From positions 1-51,463 of the forward strand of contig JAMDAY010000029.1 of assembly GCA_023484515.1 (NCBI GenBank): a stretch of DNA of 51,463 bases, written 5' to 3'. Both the position numbers and the translations under genes were made by a program. The notes under the pieces are model-generated. The model made no database searches and had not been told where the DNA came from. It saw nothing but the letters and a program-made list of their open reading frames with translations. Positions 7,765-14,834 of this stretch are shown here, in pieces. Numbering within the stretch: position 1 is the stretch's first letter; every line of letters begins with the position of its first letter. Source of the DNA: Patescibacteria group bacterium (GTDB lineage Bacteria > Patescibacteriota > Doudnabacteria > UBA920).

Positions 7765-7872
7765 ATGGCAAACAATAATAATGTCAGGATGGATGAAGCC
7801 GGCAGCAGCAAACCTGGCGAGCATCCGCCCCATGGCGGTACTTCCGGCGGGGTTGAGGAAAATGAAGAATAA
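7765..7872 (+). CDS. possible 35-aa Gly/His/Glu-rich peptide
   Basis: ATG GCA AAC... gives MANNNNVRMDEAGSSKPGEHPP... ending in GGTSGGVEENEE. An in-frame ATG two codons earlier (7759) is an alternative. The hydrophilic, low-complexity composition and third-codon-position use resemble coding DNA. There is no Shine-Dalgarno site, and it starts only 26 bases after element E1. Function unknown. Confidence 0.3.
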   Translation: MANNNNVRMDEAGSSKPGEHPPHGGTSGGVEENEE

Positions 7873-8068
7873 AGCAATAAAGTTCCTTGAGCCGGCATTT
7901 GTTTTCCGCCTGCTTACGCCAACTGCCTTAATCCCCTTTAATAATATTTAACACCAATAAATTTAGAGTTTGGACTTGAACAATTCGGCATTGCTTGCGC
8001 CTGCTAATTTTTTTGCTATGATAAAAATGCCAATATTTATTAACTTAACCCATTGAAAGGAAACAAAA

Positions 8069-8293
8069 ATGAACGAAGGAACCAATATTTCCACCCACGA
8101 CCAATGCAAGCCGGGTAAAGGCACTGCAAATAGTGCGGCCTCGGGAGGCATTTACGGCCTTGCTTTCATTGGCGCATTAGTCTATTATATCCAGCATGCC
8201 CAAACCTTCTGGATGGGGGCGTTGGGCGTACTCAAGGCCCTTATCTGGCCTGCTATGCTGGTTTACAAACTCCTGGAATCTCTAAAAATATAG
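8069..8293 (+). CDS. small membrane protein (74 aa), conserved CPR type
   Basis: A hydrophilic N-terminus (MNEGTNISTHDQCKPGKG) is followed by two hydrophobic helices, GIYGLAFIGALVYYIQHA and ALGVLKALIWPAMLVYKLL. I recall similar two-helix proteins with a YGLAFIGALVYYIQHA-like core from other Patescibacteria (memory, not a search). An AAAGGAAAC ribosome site precedes the ATG. A possible promoter, TTGCGC-16-TATGAT, lies upstream of 8030. Inferred location is the cytoplasmic membrane; role unknown. It is followed by two hairpins, so it is probably monocistronic. Confidence 0.8.
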   Translation: MNEGTNISTHDQCKPGKGTANSAASGGIYGLAFIGALVYYIQHAQTFWMGALGVLKALIWPAMLVYKLLESLKI

Positions 8294-8387
8294 CTTAACA
8301 ACCTCTTTCCCCGGCTCCGGCCTCGAAGGCCTCCGTCCGGGGTTTCCGACTTGGCATGAGAGCCAAAAGCCTTAAAAAAAGCAGTCC

Positions 8388-8423
8388 AAAATCCTCTTTA
8401 TCCTAAAAATAAAGAGGATTTTT
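8388..8423 (+). terminator. intrinsic terminator of the small membrane protein gene
   Basis: AAAATCCTCTTTA / TAAAGAGGATTTT, a perfect 13-bp stem with an 8-base loop and a T-rich end. A GC-rich hairpin (CCCCGG...CCGGGG) lies about 70 bases earlier, near 8311-8342. Confidence 0.75.
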
Positions 8424-8497
8424 GTAAGTAATTATTTAACAGCTATTCCGTCCCGTAAAACAGATATCTAATAATTTATTATCCGCCATAAAACCTT

Positions 8498-9337
8498 ATG
8501 AATAAAACAACTTTTTTCCACAAAATTTTAGTTTTGGTTCTGGCTTTTTCCGCTTTTACCCCCTTGGCTGCAGGAGCACAAACCAGTTCCATCTCCCGAC
8601 TGATTAAAATTTCGGACAACCCGACGGTTTACATTGTTGCAGGGAATAATACCAAGCGCCCTCTCTTTTCAATCAACGAATTTAATTCTTATGGACTGCA
8701 CTTTAGCGGGGTTATTACGGTTAGCCAAACTCAATTAGACCAATACCCTGCCGTCCAGGTAATAAAGACTGCAAATAATCCGACTGTCTATAAATTGAAT
8801 TCGGATTTTACCAAACAGCCGATTGGCAACTACCAGGCTTTTTTGGATTTGGGATTTAGGCCTCAGGATATTGTGGTAGTAAACACCACGGAACTGGGAT
8901 TATACCCTACCGGAACGATAATTATTAACGGCCAAAGTAATAATACTAATTTTGAACAAGCCGTAAACAGCCATAACCAGAACAATATAATGGCAGACAT
9001 GGCCAATACCGTGGGATTAGCCAGTTTGGGCCAGCCTTTCCAAAATATGTCCAACGACCAGGTGGCTTCAGCCGTGGTTAACCTGACGCGTAACTGGAAC
9101 CAATTCACCTTTTTATCCGCCAGACAGATCCAGCCGCTTGTCCAGGCCACCGCATCGTCAACCTTGCAAAGCTCATTCAATAACCTGCGAAATTATACCC
9201 TGGGATATTCTTCCTCCGATTCAAGGAATGACCGCCTTGTCCTGCTCTACCATACCAACACCCAAGGGATGGTTGACCAGGTAATATATGTATCCTCGCT
9301 GTGTTCCGCGGCTACCCCCTTGTACCAGTGCAAGTAA
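8498..9337 (+). CDS. secreted protein with VYxI-type repeats (279 aa)
   Basis: Signal peptide MNKTTFFHKILVLVLAFSAFTPLAAGA. The mature N-terminal half has two repeats of about 55 residues (ISDNPTVYIVAGNNTKRPLFSINEFNSYGLHFSGVITVSQTQLDQYP and the following TANNPTVYKL...), which match the three C-terminal repeats of the 1126-aa surface protein (TVYLISQNQRRGFRNEAEYKSYGF). Such units recur in Patescibacterial surface proteins and probably form a carbohydrate- or wall-binding module; that is inference. The C-terminal half (about 160-279) is predominantly helical with no recognised domain and has a Cys pair at the very end (LCSAATPLYQCK). No Shine-Dalgarno site. A perfect-stem hairpin follows. Confidence 0.75.
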   Translation: MNKTTFFHKILVLVLAFSAFTPLAAGAQTSSISRLIKISDNPTVYIVAGNNTKRPLFSINEFNSYGLHFSGVITVSQTQLDQYPAVQVIKTANNPTVYKLNSDFTKQPIGNYQAFLDLGFRPQDIVVVNTTELGLYPTGTIIINGQSNNTNFEQAVNSHNQNNIMADMANTVGLASLGQPFQNMSNDQVASAVVNLTRNWNQFTFLSARQIQPLVQATASSTLQSSFNNLRNYTLGYSSSDSRNDRLVLLYHTNTQGMVDQVIYVSSLCSAATPLYQCK

Positions 9338-9346
9338 GAATCTAAC

Positions 9347-9378
9347 TTAAGAGCCGTTCCGCCAGGAACGGCTCTTAA
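9347..9378 (+). terminator. perfect hairpin after the 279-aa gene
   Basis: TTAAGAGCCGTTCC / GGAACGGCTCTTAA, a 14-bp perfect stem with a GCCA loop ten bases after the stop. There is no U-tract beyond the stem. Confidence 0.65.
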
Positions 9379-9669
9379 AATTGGAAAAACCTGCGGCTAA
9401 AAAGCCCGGATCCCATAAAACTGTTTTTTTCCAAGCCTTAGTAATCGCCAGAGGAGCCGTCCGTAAAAACGGCATAGCCGGAAATAATTACGGCTAATCC
9501 CCAAATCACGCAAGTTTTTTAAAATTCCCCATAAGCCAGGCGATTTAGTTTAACCGATAGTTATTCTTGCTGTGCACATTGCGGATTTTTCCCAATACAA
9601 TGTAACTATATCCGGCCAAAGGCATCACATATGTTGTAACGGTTAAGCTATTAACCTGATCGTTAATTT
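9379..9669. other. non-coding spacer upstream of the protease gene
   Basis: No ORF with coding character. It contains CCGTCCGTAAAAACGG and, just before the protease ATG, a small hairpin GGTTAAGCTATTAACC. No clear sigma-70 promoter could be assigned, although ACAATGTAACTATATCC near 9600 is AT-rich. Confidence 0.4.
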
Positions 9670-10533
9670 ATGAAATTTTTGCGTAATCTTGCGCTAAGCT
9701 TTTTTTTGTTGCTCTTTGCAACGGCAATCGGCTTGGCCGCAGGCCATTTGATGATTACTCATCCTAATAGCTGGTCCGGCAGCCTTGGCAGCTCGTTTTT
9801 TTCTTCCAAAAACAGCCTTTTCAGCAGCGACAGCAGCGCGAACCCTGTCCCTATTTCCAGTGAAGAAGGCAAGGCGCTAATCTCCCAGGCATCTCCCGCA
9901 ATCGTTTCGGTTTATAGCTACCAGCCGGATACTAGCAGCGAAAGTTCTTGGCAAAACTTTCCTTTTGCGCCTTTTTCCGGCAGCTCCTCTACGGTCCAAG
10001 TAAGCGCCGGCACCGGATTTTTTGTTGACCCTGACGGTTATATTTTAACCGACCGGCACGTGGTCCCCCCTGACAGCACGGGATATTCCGTCATTTTGTC
10101 CGATGGCACGAAAAAAGAAGCCCGGGTCGTTTACCGCGACCCTAAAGACGATATAGCGGTCCTAAAAATTTCCGGCAACAACTACCCCACTTTGCCTCTT
10201 GGGGATTCTTCCAAACTGACAATAGGCCAACCGGTAGTCAGCGCCGGCAACGCTTATGGCCAGTCGGAGTATGTATCTACTACCGGTAAAATTACGGACT
10301 TAGGCCAAAGCATTACCGCTACCGACGGACAGCAGGAATTAAAATTAAGCAATGTAATTGAGTCTAGCGCGCAACTGTTTCCGGGCGACAGCGGCGGCCC
10401 CACTTTAGACATGGAAGGAAAAGTGGTCGGCCTGAACGAAGCCACTACGGACGGCCATGCTGAAATGAACTATCTGACTCCCATAAACGAGGCAAAAGAC
10501 GCCATTAGCGCGGCGTTAAACAGCGGACTATGA
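9670..10533 (+). CDS. membrane-anchored HtrA-like serine protease without PDZ domain
   Basis: A trypsin-fold serine protease (287 aa). An N-terminal anchor or signal helix (FLRNLALSFFLLLFATAIGLAAG, about 4-26) is followed by a Ser-rich linker and the protease domain (about 70-285). The predicted triad is His130 in LTDRHVV, Asp161 in KDDIAVLKI and Ser241 in PGDSGGP. The usual HtrA motifs are TNxHV and GNSGGP, so Asn is replaced by Asp or Arg at nearby positions, but the catalytic residues are kept. DegP/DegS-type proteases carry one or two PDZ domains after the protease; here the protein ends just after it. Likely acts outside the membrane in protein quality control or surface-protein processing, which would suit the many secreted proteins in this window. 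Confidence 0.88.
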   Translation: MKFLRNLALSFFLLLFATAIGLAAGHLMITHPNSWSGSLGSSFFSSKNSLFSSDSSANPVPISSEEGKALISQASPAIVSVYSYQPDTSSESSWQNFPFAPFSGSSSTVQVSAGTGFFVDPDGYILTDRHVVPPDSTGYSVILSDGTKKEARVVYRDPKDDIAVLKISGNNYPTLPLGDSSKLTIGQPVVSAGNAYGQSEYVSTTGKITDLGQSITATDGQQELKLSNVIESSAQLFPGDSGGPTLDMEGKVVGLNEATTDGHAEMNYLTPINEAKDAISAALNSGL

Positions 10534-10654
10534 CAATACGGACCTTTAAAGATAGCCTTTAAAAAATTTATTTTTGAAAATGTCTAACCTTCTATTGTTA
10601 ATTTATAAGATCATTTTAAGCCCTTAATCTTTTAGCATTAAACCCGGAGGTTTT

Positions 10655-10792
10655 ATGTGTTACGAACAAATGCGCTGGTCCAAACAGGACCAATTAGCCT
10701 TGCTTAAAGGGCGCAAAAAAGCCCTTAAGGAACGGCTGGAAAAAGTTGACCGCCTTATCCAGGAATTGGAAAGGGAAAAAGCCATGGCTTAG
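10655..10792 (+). CDS. 45-aa coiled-coil protein
   Basis: This ORF is too short for the track. ATG with a consensus GGAGG four bases upstream, and a U-tract terminator after the stop. The product (MCYEQMRWSKQDQLALLKGRKKALKERLEKVDRLIQELEREKAMA) is a single charged helix with heptad spacing of Leu/Val/Ile, so probably a coiled-coil dimer. It resembles short DUF5320-like helical proteins in style only. The signals around it are strong enough to call it a real gene. Confidence 0.7.
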   Translation: MCYEQMRWSKQDQLALLKGRKKALKERLEKVDRLIQELEREKAMA

Positions 10793-10811
10793 CCTAACGG
10801 CAAAACTTTTC

Positions 10812-10840
10812 AGCCGCACCGCAATGCGGGGCGGCTTTTT
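10812..10840 (+). terminator. intrinsic terminator of the 45-aa gene
   Basis: AGCCGCACCGC / GCGGGGCGGCT with a 3-base loop and one mismatch, followed by five T. Confidence 0.8.
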
Positions 10841-10898
10841 GCTGCCAAATTCAAAGGCCGCCCCGCTTCTTGCCATACCTAAACAAACCTGCTGGATA

Positions 10899-10936
10899 CT
10901 GTTCTATAAATGTCCGGCCGGACACTTATAGAACAG
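10899..10936. repeat. 38-bp near-perfect palindrome upstream of the CDF gene
   Basis: CTGTTCTATAAATGTCCGG is followed directly by CCGGACACTTATAGAACAG; there is one mismatched pair in 19. It lies between a terminator and the CDF transporter promoter, about 90 bases upstream of the -10 box. It could be an operator for a dimeric regulator or a bidirectional hairpin. Confidence 0.55.
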
Positions 10937-11022
10937 CAAATATTTGCAAACGGTTACAATTCTAAATTTTGCCAAAATAACCAATTCCGGTAAAAGGTAT
11001 TTATTTTTAGCCGCCATTATTG

Positions 11023-11028
11023 TATAAT
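11023..11028 (+). promoter_or_regulatory. -10 box (TATAAT) for a leaderless CDF mRNA
   Basis: TATAAT ends six bases before the ATG at 11035, which places the expected transcription start on the A of the start codon. No strong -35 was found. The TTG start in the ORF track (11020) overlaps this box and is therefore unlikely. Confidence 0.55.
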
Positions 11029-11034
11029 AAACTT

Positions 11035-11892
11035 ATGACCCTGGAACAAAAATTAAAAATCGGTCTGGTGCTGAATACCGCTTTTACCGTGTTTGAATTT
11101 ATTATGGGATTTATTTCGGGCAGCTTGGCCCTGGTTTCCGACGCCGGCCACAACCTGACCGACTCTTTGAGCCTTATGGTCTCCTGGATTGCGGAAAAAA
11201 TTGCCAAGCGCAAGGCCACGCCGGAGCACACTTTCGGATACGGCAAGTCCACCATTATAGCCGCGCTAATTAACAGTTCCGTACTAATAATTTTGGCTTT
11301 GGTAATTTTTTACAAAGCCTACCAGCGCCTGCTGCGTCCGGAACCGGTAAGCGGCGGCACCATAATGCTGGTAGCCCTGGCCGGAGTGGCGGTTAACGGA
11401 ACTATTGCCTTAATGTTCCGCAGCCACAGCCGCAATTTAAATATTAAAAGCGCTTACTTAAACATGGCTTACGACACCCTGGCTTCCGTAGGCGCCTTGG
11501 CTGCCGGCATAATTATCATTTACACCCACAAAACTTTTGCCGACCCCATAATAAGCGTAGTGATTGGAATAATGCTGCTAATTAGCGGATGGAAGGTGGT
11601 AGACAAAGCCATTCATGTCTTGCTAGAGGGCGTGCCGGAAAATATTAATGTTAAGATGGTTCAAGAAGCCATTAGCAAGATTGCCAACGTCAAAAAAGTC
11701 AACGACTTGCATGTCTGGACCATTGCCTCGGAAAAAGCCGCGTTAAGCTGCCAGGTAATATTTGAGGAAAAAGATTTGGCAAAGGATACCGAAACCATAA
11801 AAGAGATAAAACGGATGCTAAACCAAAATTTCAACATCTCCCACGCCACCATAGAAGCGACCCTTGCGGCAGACCCGCCGCATAACCACTAA
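11035..11892 (+). CDS. cation diffusion facilitator (CDF) metal transporter
   Basis: A proton-coupled divalent metal exporter of the CDF family (CzcD/ZitB type), 285 aa from the chosen ATG. Six hydrophobic helices and a C-terminal cytoplasmic ferredoxin-like domain (about 205-280, including NDLHVWTIASEKAALSCQV) are visible. In helix 2 the metal-site motif is intact: H39 and D43 in DAGHNLTDS. In helix 5 the usual HxxxD reads NMAYD, that is N143 and D147, so one metal-binding His is replaced by Asn. There is no His-rich cytoplasmic loop. This may alter ion selectivity (Zn versus Mn, Fe or Cd). The start was moved from the track's TTG to ATG 11035 because of the -10 box. An Nramp-type transporter lies 1.4 kb downstream, but a shared operon is unlikely. 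Confidence 0.88.
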   Translation: MTLEQKLKIGLVLNTAFTVFEFIMGFISGSLALVSDAGHNLTDSLSLMVSWIAEKIAKRKATPEHTFGYGKSTIIAALINSSVLIILALVIFYKAYQRLLRPEPVSGGTIMLVALAGVAVNGTIALMFRSHSRNLNIKSAYLNMAYDTLASVGALAAGIIIIYTHKTFADPIISVVIGIMLLISGWKVVDKAIHVLLEGVPENINVKMVQEAISKIANVKKVNDLHVWTIASEKAALSCQVIFEEKDLAKDTETIKEIKRMLNQNFNISHATIEATLAADPPHNH

Positions 11893-11979
11893 GCCGCCCG
11901 CCCGCCGTTGCCGCTATCGGCAAAACAGCCGTTCAAAACCGACTCAGGTCATTTTTGCAACATGCAAAGATGATCTTTG

Positions 11980-12087
11980 TTATATGCTGGCGCCGTCGTC
12001 ATCCGGGACAATGTCCGGCCCGTAGAACCCAAGTCGCTTACGGCGCTCCTCTTCCCTTTCGTCTTCCTGGTTGTAGATTTTCGGCAT
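11980..12087 (-). CDS. 35-aa charged protein
   Basis: Too short for the track. ATG on the minus strand with a very strong AAGGAGGTG ribosome site eight bases upstream. Product MPKIYNQEDEREEERRKRLG... ends DDDGASI: a charged helix followed by an acidic tail. No known domain. The good ribosome site and codon use argue for a real gene, antiparallel to its neighbours. Function unknown. Confidence 0.6.
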   Translation of the reverse strand: MPKIYNQEDEREEERRKRLGFYGPDIVPDDDGASI

Positions 12088-12159
12088 AACTCCCACCTCC
12101 TTTTCTGGCAGCAAAGACGCCCTTCCGGAATTAACCTTCTAAAGTCAGATTGATTGGGT

Positions 12160-12254
12160 GATGACGCAAATCTGGGACAATCTTCCTTAAGTTTGGTTAA
12201 CGATGATTATTATTTGGTAATCTTAAAGACCGCTTATCCCAGATGTGCGTCATC
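12160..12254. repeat. long 95-base hairpin, possible structured RNA
   Basis: GATGACGCAAATCTGGGA pairs with TCCCAGATGTGCGTCATC (18 bp, one mismatch) around a 59-base loop. The loop has a weaker inner stem (TCTT..TAAG / CTTAAAGA) and two TTGGTTAA/TTGGTAAT boxes. It lies in the 311-base gap upstream of the lactonase gene. No ORF explains it. Confidence 0.5.
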
Positions 12255-12386
12255 TCTGCCTCTAAAGCCTATTTGCCCCCTAAGCCTTTACTTAACTTTC
12301 CGCAAAGACAGCCTTGCATTCCTATACGACGAAACAGTTCCAAACCACATAGTCCTCCAAAACGTGCAAACCTTCCGGAAAAAGTT

Positions 12387-12392
12387 TATAAT
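12387..12392 (+). promoter_or_regulatory. -10 box (TATAAT) for a leaderless lactonase mRNA
   Basis: TATAAT, six bases, then ATG at 12399, exactly the geometry seen at the CDF gene. No Shine-Dalgarno sequence is present and the -35 region is weak. Confidence 0.5.
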
Positions 12393-12398
12393 TAATTT

Positions 12399-13127
12399 AT
12401 GCCAAATAAGCCGAAAAAACTTTCCATCTTTAACTATTCCAGCCGCGAAGAAGCGGAAATTTTTGCGGGCGCGGCCATAAACCGGCTTTTGGAAACCGGT
12501 CTCGGCAGGCCGGTTTTGCTTTTGCTTTCCGCCGGCTCGGCGCTGAAAATTTTAGACGGGGTAAACCCTTCCTTGTTCGGATCGCGCGCCACCGTGACCA
12601 TGCTGGACGAACGGTTCAGCAATGACCCGGAAGTAAACAACTTTGCCAGGCTGCAGCATACCGATTTCTACAAGGAAATCTTTGAACGGGAAACCAACTT
12701 AATCGGCACCAGTCCCCGCCCCAAAGAGACGCAGGAACAATTGGCGCGGCGCTGGGAGACCGGACTGAAAAACTGGCGACAGGAAAACCCGTCCGGTAAA
12801 ATTTTCGCGACTATTGGCATGGGTCAAGACGGACACGTGGCCGGCATTATGCCTTTTTCGGAAGATCCGGATAAGTTTAATAGGTTGTTTAGCAGTAACA
12901 ACTGGGCCGCGGCTTACGACGCCGGCGGCAAGAACCCCTACCCTTTGCGCATTACCGCGACTATGACTTTTTTAAAAATGCTCGATGCCGCAATAGGCAT
13001 TATAACCGGCCCGGAAAAAAAACCTTCCTTTGAAAAAATGCTGTCCAAACAAGCCACCCTTGCCGAACTTCCGGCCATGGTATTTTGGGACATGAAAAAT
13101 TTGGGAATATATACGGACATAAAATAG
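12399..13127 (+). CDS. 6-phosphogluconolactonase / glucosamine-6-phosphate isomerase-like protein
   Basis: A 242-aa protein of the NagB/Pgl (DevB) fold, cytosolic. Family signatures in order are a phosphate-loop-like LLLLSAGSALKIL (about 40-52), the MLDERFSNDPEVNNFARL segment (67-84), and GKIFATIGMGQDGHVAGIMPF (131-151), with the GxGxDGHxA pattern typical of 6-phosphogluconolactonases. Expected reaction is hydrolysis of 6-phosphogluconolactone in the pentose phosphate pathway. A glucosamine-6-phosphate deaminase role is less likely from the motif. No zwf or gnd gene is nearby. The mRNA is probably leaderless. Length is normal for the family. Confidence 0.8.
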   Translation: MPNKPKKLSIFNYSSREEAEIFAGAAINRLLETGLGRPVLLLLSAGSALKILDGVNPSLFGSRATVTMLDERFSNDPEVNNFARLQHTDFYKEIFERETNLIGTSPRPKETQEQLARRWETGLKNWRQENPSGKIFATIGMGQDGHVAGIMPFSEDPDKFNRLFSSNNWAAAYDAGGKNPYPLRITATMTFLKMLDAAIGIITGPEKKPSFEKMLSKQATLAELPAMVFWDMKNLGIYTDIK

Positions 13128-13276
13128 GACATCCAACTTCTTCTTAATGGTGCTTAAATTCTCCAAAACTAACTATAATTATAGACAATTTATAGGTATA
13201 AGATTATAGCAGGCCAAAATACGTATTTTTTACGTAACCGGGCTAAAACGAAACAAAATGCGGCAAATAAAAATTT

Positions 13277-13945
13277 ATGCCAAATGAAACCTTGGAAAAA
13301 ATTGCCAAAGCGCCGGCGCAGACGTTGGAAAAGACCTGGCAAACCTCTGCCCAAGTCGCCAGGGCAATAGGCAACCAGCAGCCCTTTAAAAAGGCCGGAC
13401 AATACTGGCATACGCTGGGGCCGGGCCTGACCACGGGCGCGGCTGACGACGACCCCTCGGGCATTGCCACCTATTCCCAAACCGGCGCAAAATACGGGTT
13501 TAACCTTTTATGGCTGGCGGCCTTTACCTTCCCCTTAATGGCCGTGGTCCAGGAAATGTGCGCGCGCATCGGCCTGGTCACCGGCCGCGGGCTGGCCGGC
13601 AACATTAAGCGGCATTATGCCAAATGGGTGCTGTATTCCGCCACTGCCCTGCTATTTGCCGCCAATACCTTTAACATTGGCGCGGATTTGGGCGCCATGG
13701 CCAAAGCCACGCAGCTACTTGTTCCCCGCGCCGACTTTGTCACCCTGGTATTCTTTTTTACCATTGCCAGCCTGGCCCTGCAAATTTTTACCACTTACGG
13801 CAGCTACGCCAAATACTTAAAATGGCTGGCCTTGATTCTGCTGTCTTACGTCTTAACCGCCTTTTTTGTCAAGCTTGATATGGCCAGCGTCTTAAAATTC
13901 GCAATTTGGCCCCACCTGGTTCTTAACCGGGAACAGCTTTTTTAA
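13277..13945 (+). CDS. Nramp-family divalent metal transporter, N-terminal part (frameshifted)
   Basis: The first 222 residues of an Nramp/MntH-type proton-coupled metal transporter. The helix-1 metal-site region reads TGAADDDPSGIATYSQTGAKYGF, where DPSG stands in place of the canonical DPGN, and helices 1-6 follow normally. The frame ends in a TAA inside a run of six T (CAGCTTTTTTAATTTGC); with one more T, or a -1 shift, the reading continues as LLICGILGTTISPYLFFWQTSQEVEEQI, exactly the expected next segment. The ~45-residue cytoplasmic N-terminal extension (NETLEKIAKAPAQTLEK...) is helical. Either a sequencing or assembly error, a true inactivating mutation or slippage explains the break. 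Confidence 0.8.
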   Translation: MPNETLEKIAKAPAQTLEKTWQTSAQVARAIGNQQPFKKAGQYWHTLGPGLTTGAADDDPSGIATYSQTGAKYGFNLLWLAAFTFPLMAVVQEMCARIGLVTGRGLAGNIKRHYAKWVLYSATALLFAANTFNIGADLGAMAKATQLLVPRADFVTLVFFFTIASLALQIFTTYGSYAKYLKWLALILLSYVLTAFFVKLDMASVLKFAIWPHLVLNREQLF

Positions 13946-14646
13946 TTTGCGGAATTTTAGGCACCACCATTTCCCCGTATTTGTTCTTTTGGCAGACTTC
14001 GCAGGAAGTGGAAGAACAAATTTTGGAAGGCAAGACTACCATCAAGCTCCGGCAAAAGGAAGCCATGCCCCAGGAAATGAAAAAAATGCGCATAGACGTC
14101 TGGTCCGGCATGTTTTTTTCCAACCTGGCCATGTTTTTCATCATTTTGACTTGCGCTGCCACCCTGTTCCCGGCCGGCATTACCAACATCCGGACTGCGG
14201 CGGATGCGGCAGCCGCCCTTAAACCTTTGGCCGGGCAATACGCTTCCCTCCTGTTTGCCGTGGGAGTAATTGGCGTCGGCCTGTTGGGCGTGCCTGTCCT
14301 GGCGGGTTCGGCATCTTACGCCCTGTCCGAAAGCTTTGGCTGGAAGCAAGGACTTTACCGCAAACTCCAGCAGGCTTATAATTTTTACGGCGTAATTATT
14401 ATTTCCATGGCTGTGGGCCTGGTATTGAATTTTGTCGGCATAGACCCCATTAAGGCCTTAATATATTCCGCCGTGGCCAACGGGATTGTCGCGCCGGCAG
14501 TGTTAATTCCCATTGTGCAAATGAGCGGCAATAAAAAAATCATGGGAGAATGGGCAAACCGCCCGATAGTTTCTTTAGTCGGATGGGTTACCGTAGGCAT
14601 AATGGCAATATCGGGGGCAGCGGCTATGGCTGCGCTGCTAATGTAA
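13942..14646 (+). CDS. Nramp-family divalent metal transporter, C-terminal part (frameshifted)
   Basis: The remaining half of the Nramp-type transporter in the -1 frame: LICGILGTTISPYLFFWQTSQEVEEQ (helix 6 region), a cytoplasmic loop, and helices 7-11 ending GAAAMAALLM. Helix 6 reads TTISPY where classical Nramp proteins have a metal-binding Met in an (A/M)PH motif. Together with DPSG in the first half this points to the Nramp-related group with altered metal selectivity. The track's start at 13981 (TTG) is only an internal codon. The sequence after the break shows no other lesion, which argues for a recent or artefactual frameshift. Confidence 0.78.
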   Translation, partial: LICGILGTTISPYLFFWQTSQEVEEQILEGKTTIKLRQKEAMPQEMKKMRIDVWSGMFFSNLAMFFIILTCAATLFPAGITNIRTAADAAAALKPLAGQYASLLFAVGVIGVGLLGVPVLAGSASYALSESFGWKQGLYRKLQQAYNFYGVIIISMAVGLVLNFVGIDPIKALIYSAVANGIVAPAVLIPIVQMSGNKKIMGEWANRPIVSLVGWVTVGIMAISGAAAMAALLM

Positions 14647-14648
14647 TA

Positions 14649-14752
14649 TCCGATCCGGATTTACAGATACAATCCGGATTTGCAAATATCTACAAGACAC
14701 CGGAATCTGTAGTTATCCGCAAATACGGATAACATCCGCAAACAGGATCGGA
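14649..14752. repeat. multi-hairpin intergenic element before infC
   Basis: TCCGATCC (14649) and GGATCGGA (14752) bracket a 104-base block with ATCCGGATTT direct repeats, a TACAGAT / ATCTGTA pair and a perfect inner hairpin GTTATCCG-CAAATA-CGGATAAC (14712-14733). It follows the transporter stop and precedes the infC promoter. It may terminate the upstream transcript. Confidence 0.5.
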
Positions 14753-14768
14753 ATAATGCGGCAGGCCT

Positions 14769-14797
14769 TTGACAAAAAACCGGTTATAAATTATAAT
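14769..14797 (+). promoter_or_regulatory. sigma-70 promoter of infC-rpmI-rplT
   Basis: TTGACA, 17 bases, TATAAT: an exact consensus match, the best in the window. The expected start gives a leader of about 30 bases. No long leader for L20 autoregulation is visible. Confidence 0.85.
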
Positions 14798-14834
14798 ATT
14801 TAAGCAAATTAAGCAAAATCAATTCTAACCAAAA

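Noticed and set aside
11020-11034. TTG start of the CDF gene in the ORF track
   Set aside because: It overlaps the TATAAT box; the ATG at 11035 leaves normal family length.
13128-13276. Metal-responsive riboswitch before the Nramp gene
   Set aside because: Only short AT-rich palindromes (CTATAATTATAG, TACGTA) were found, with no M-box, NiCo or yybP-type core.
13931-13950. Programmed -1 frameshift on the TTTTTTA heptamer
   Set aside because: The heptamer is present but in the wrong register for the canonical X XXY YYZ rule, and no downstream pseudoknot was seen; a simple indel is more likely.
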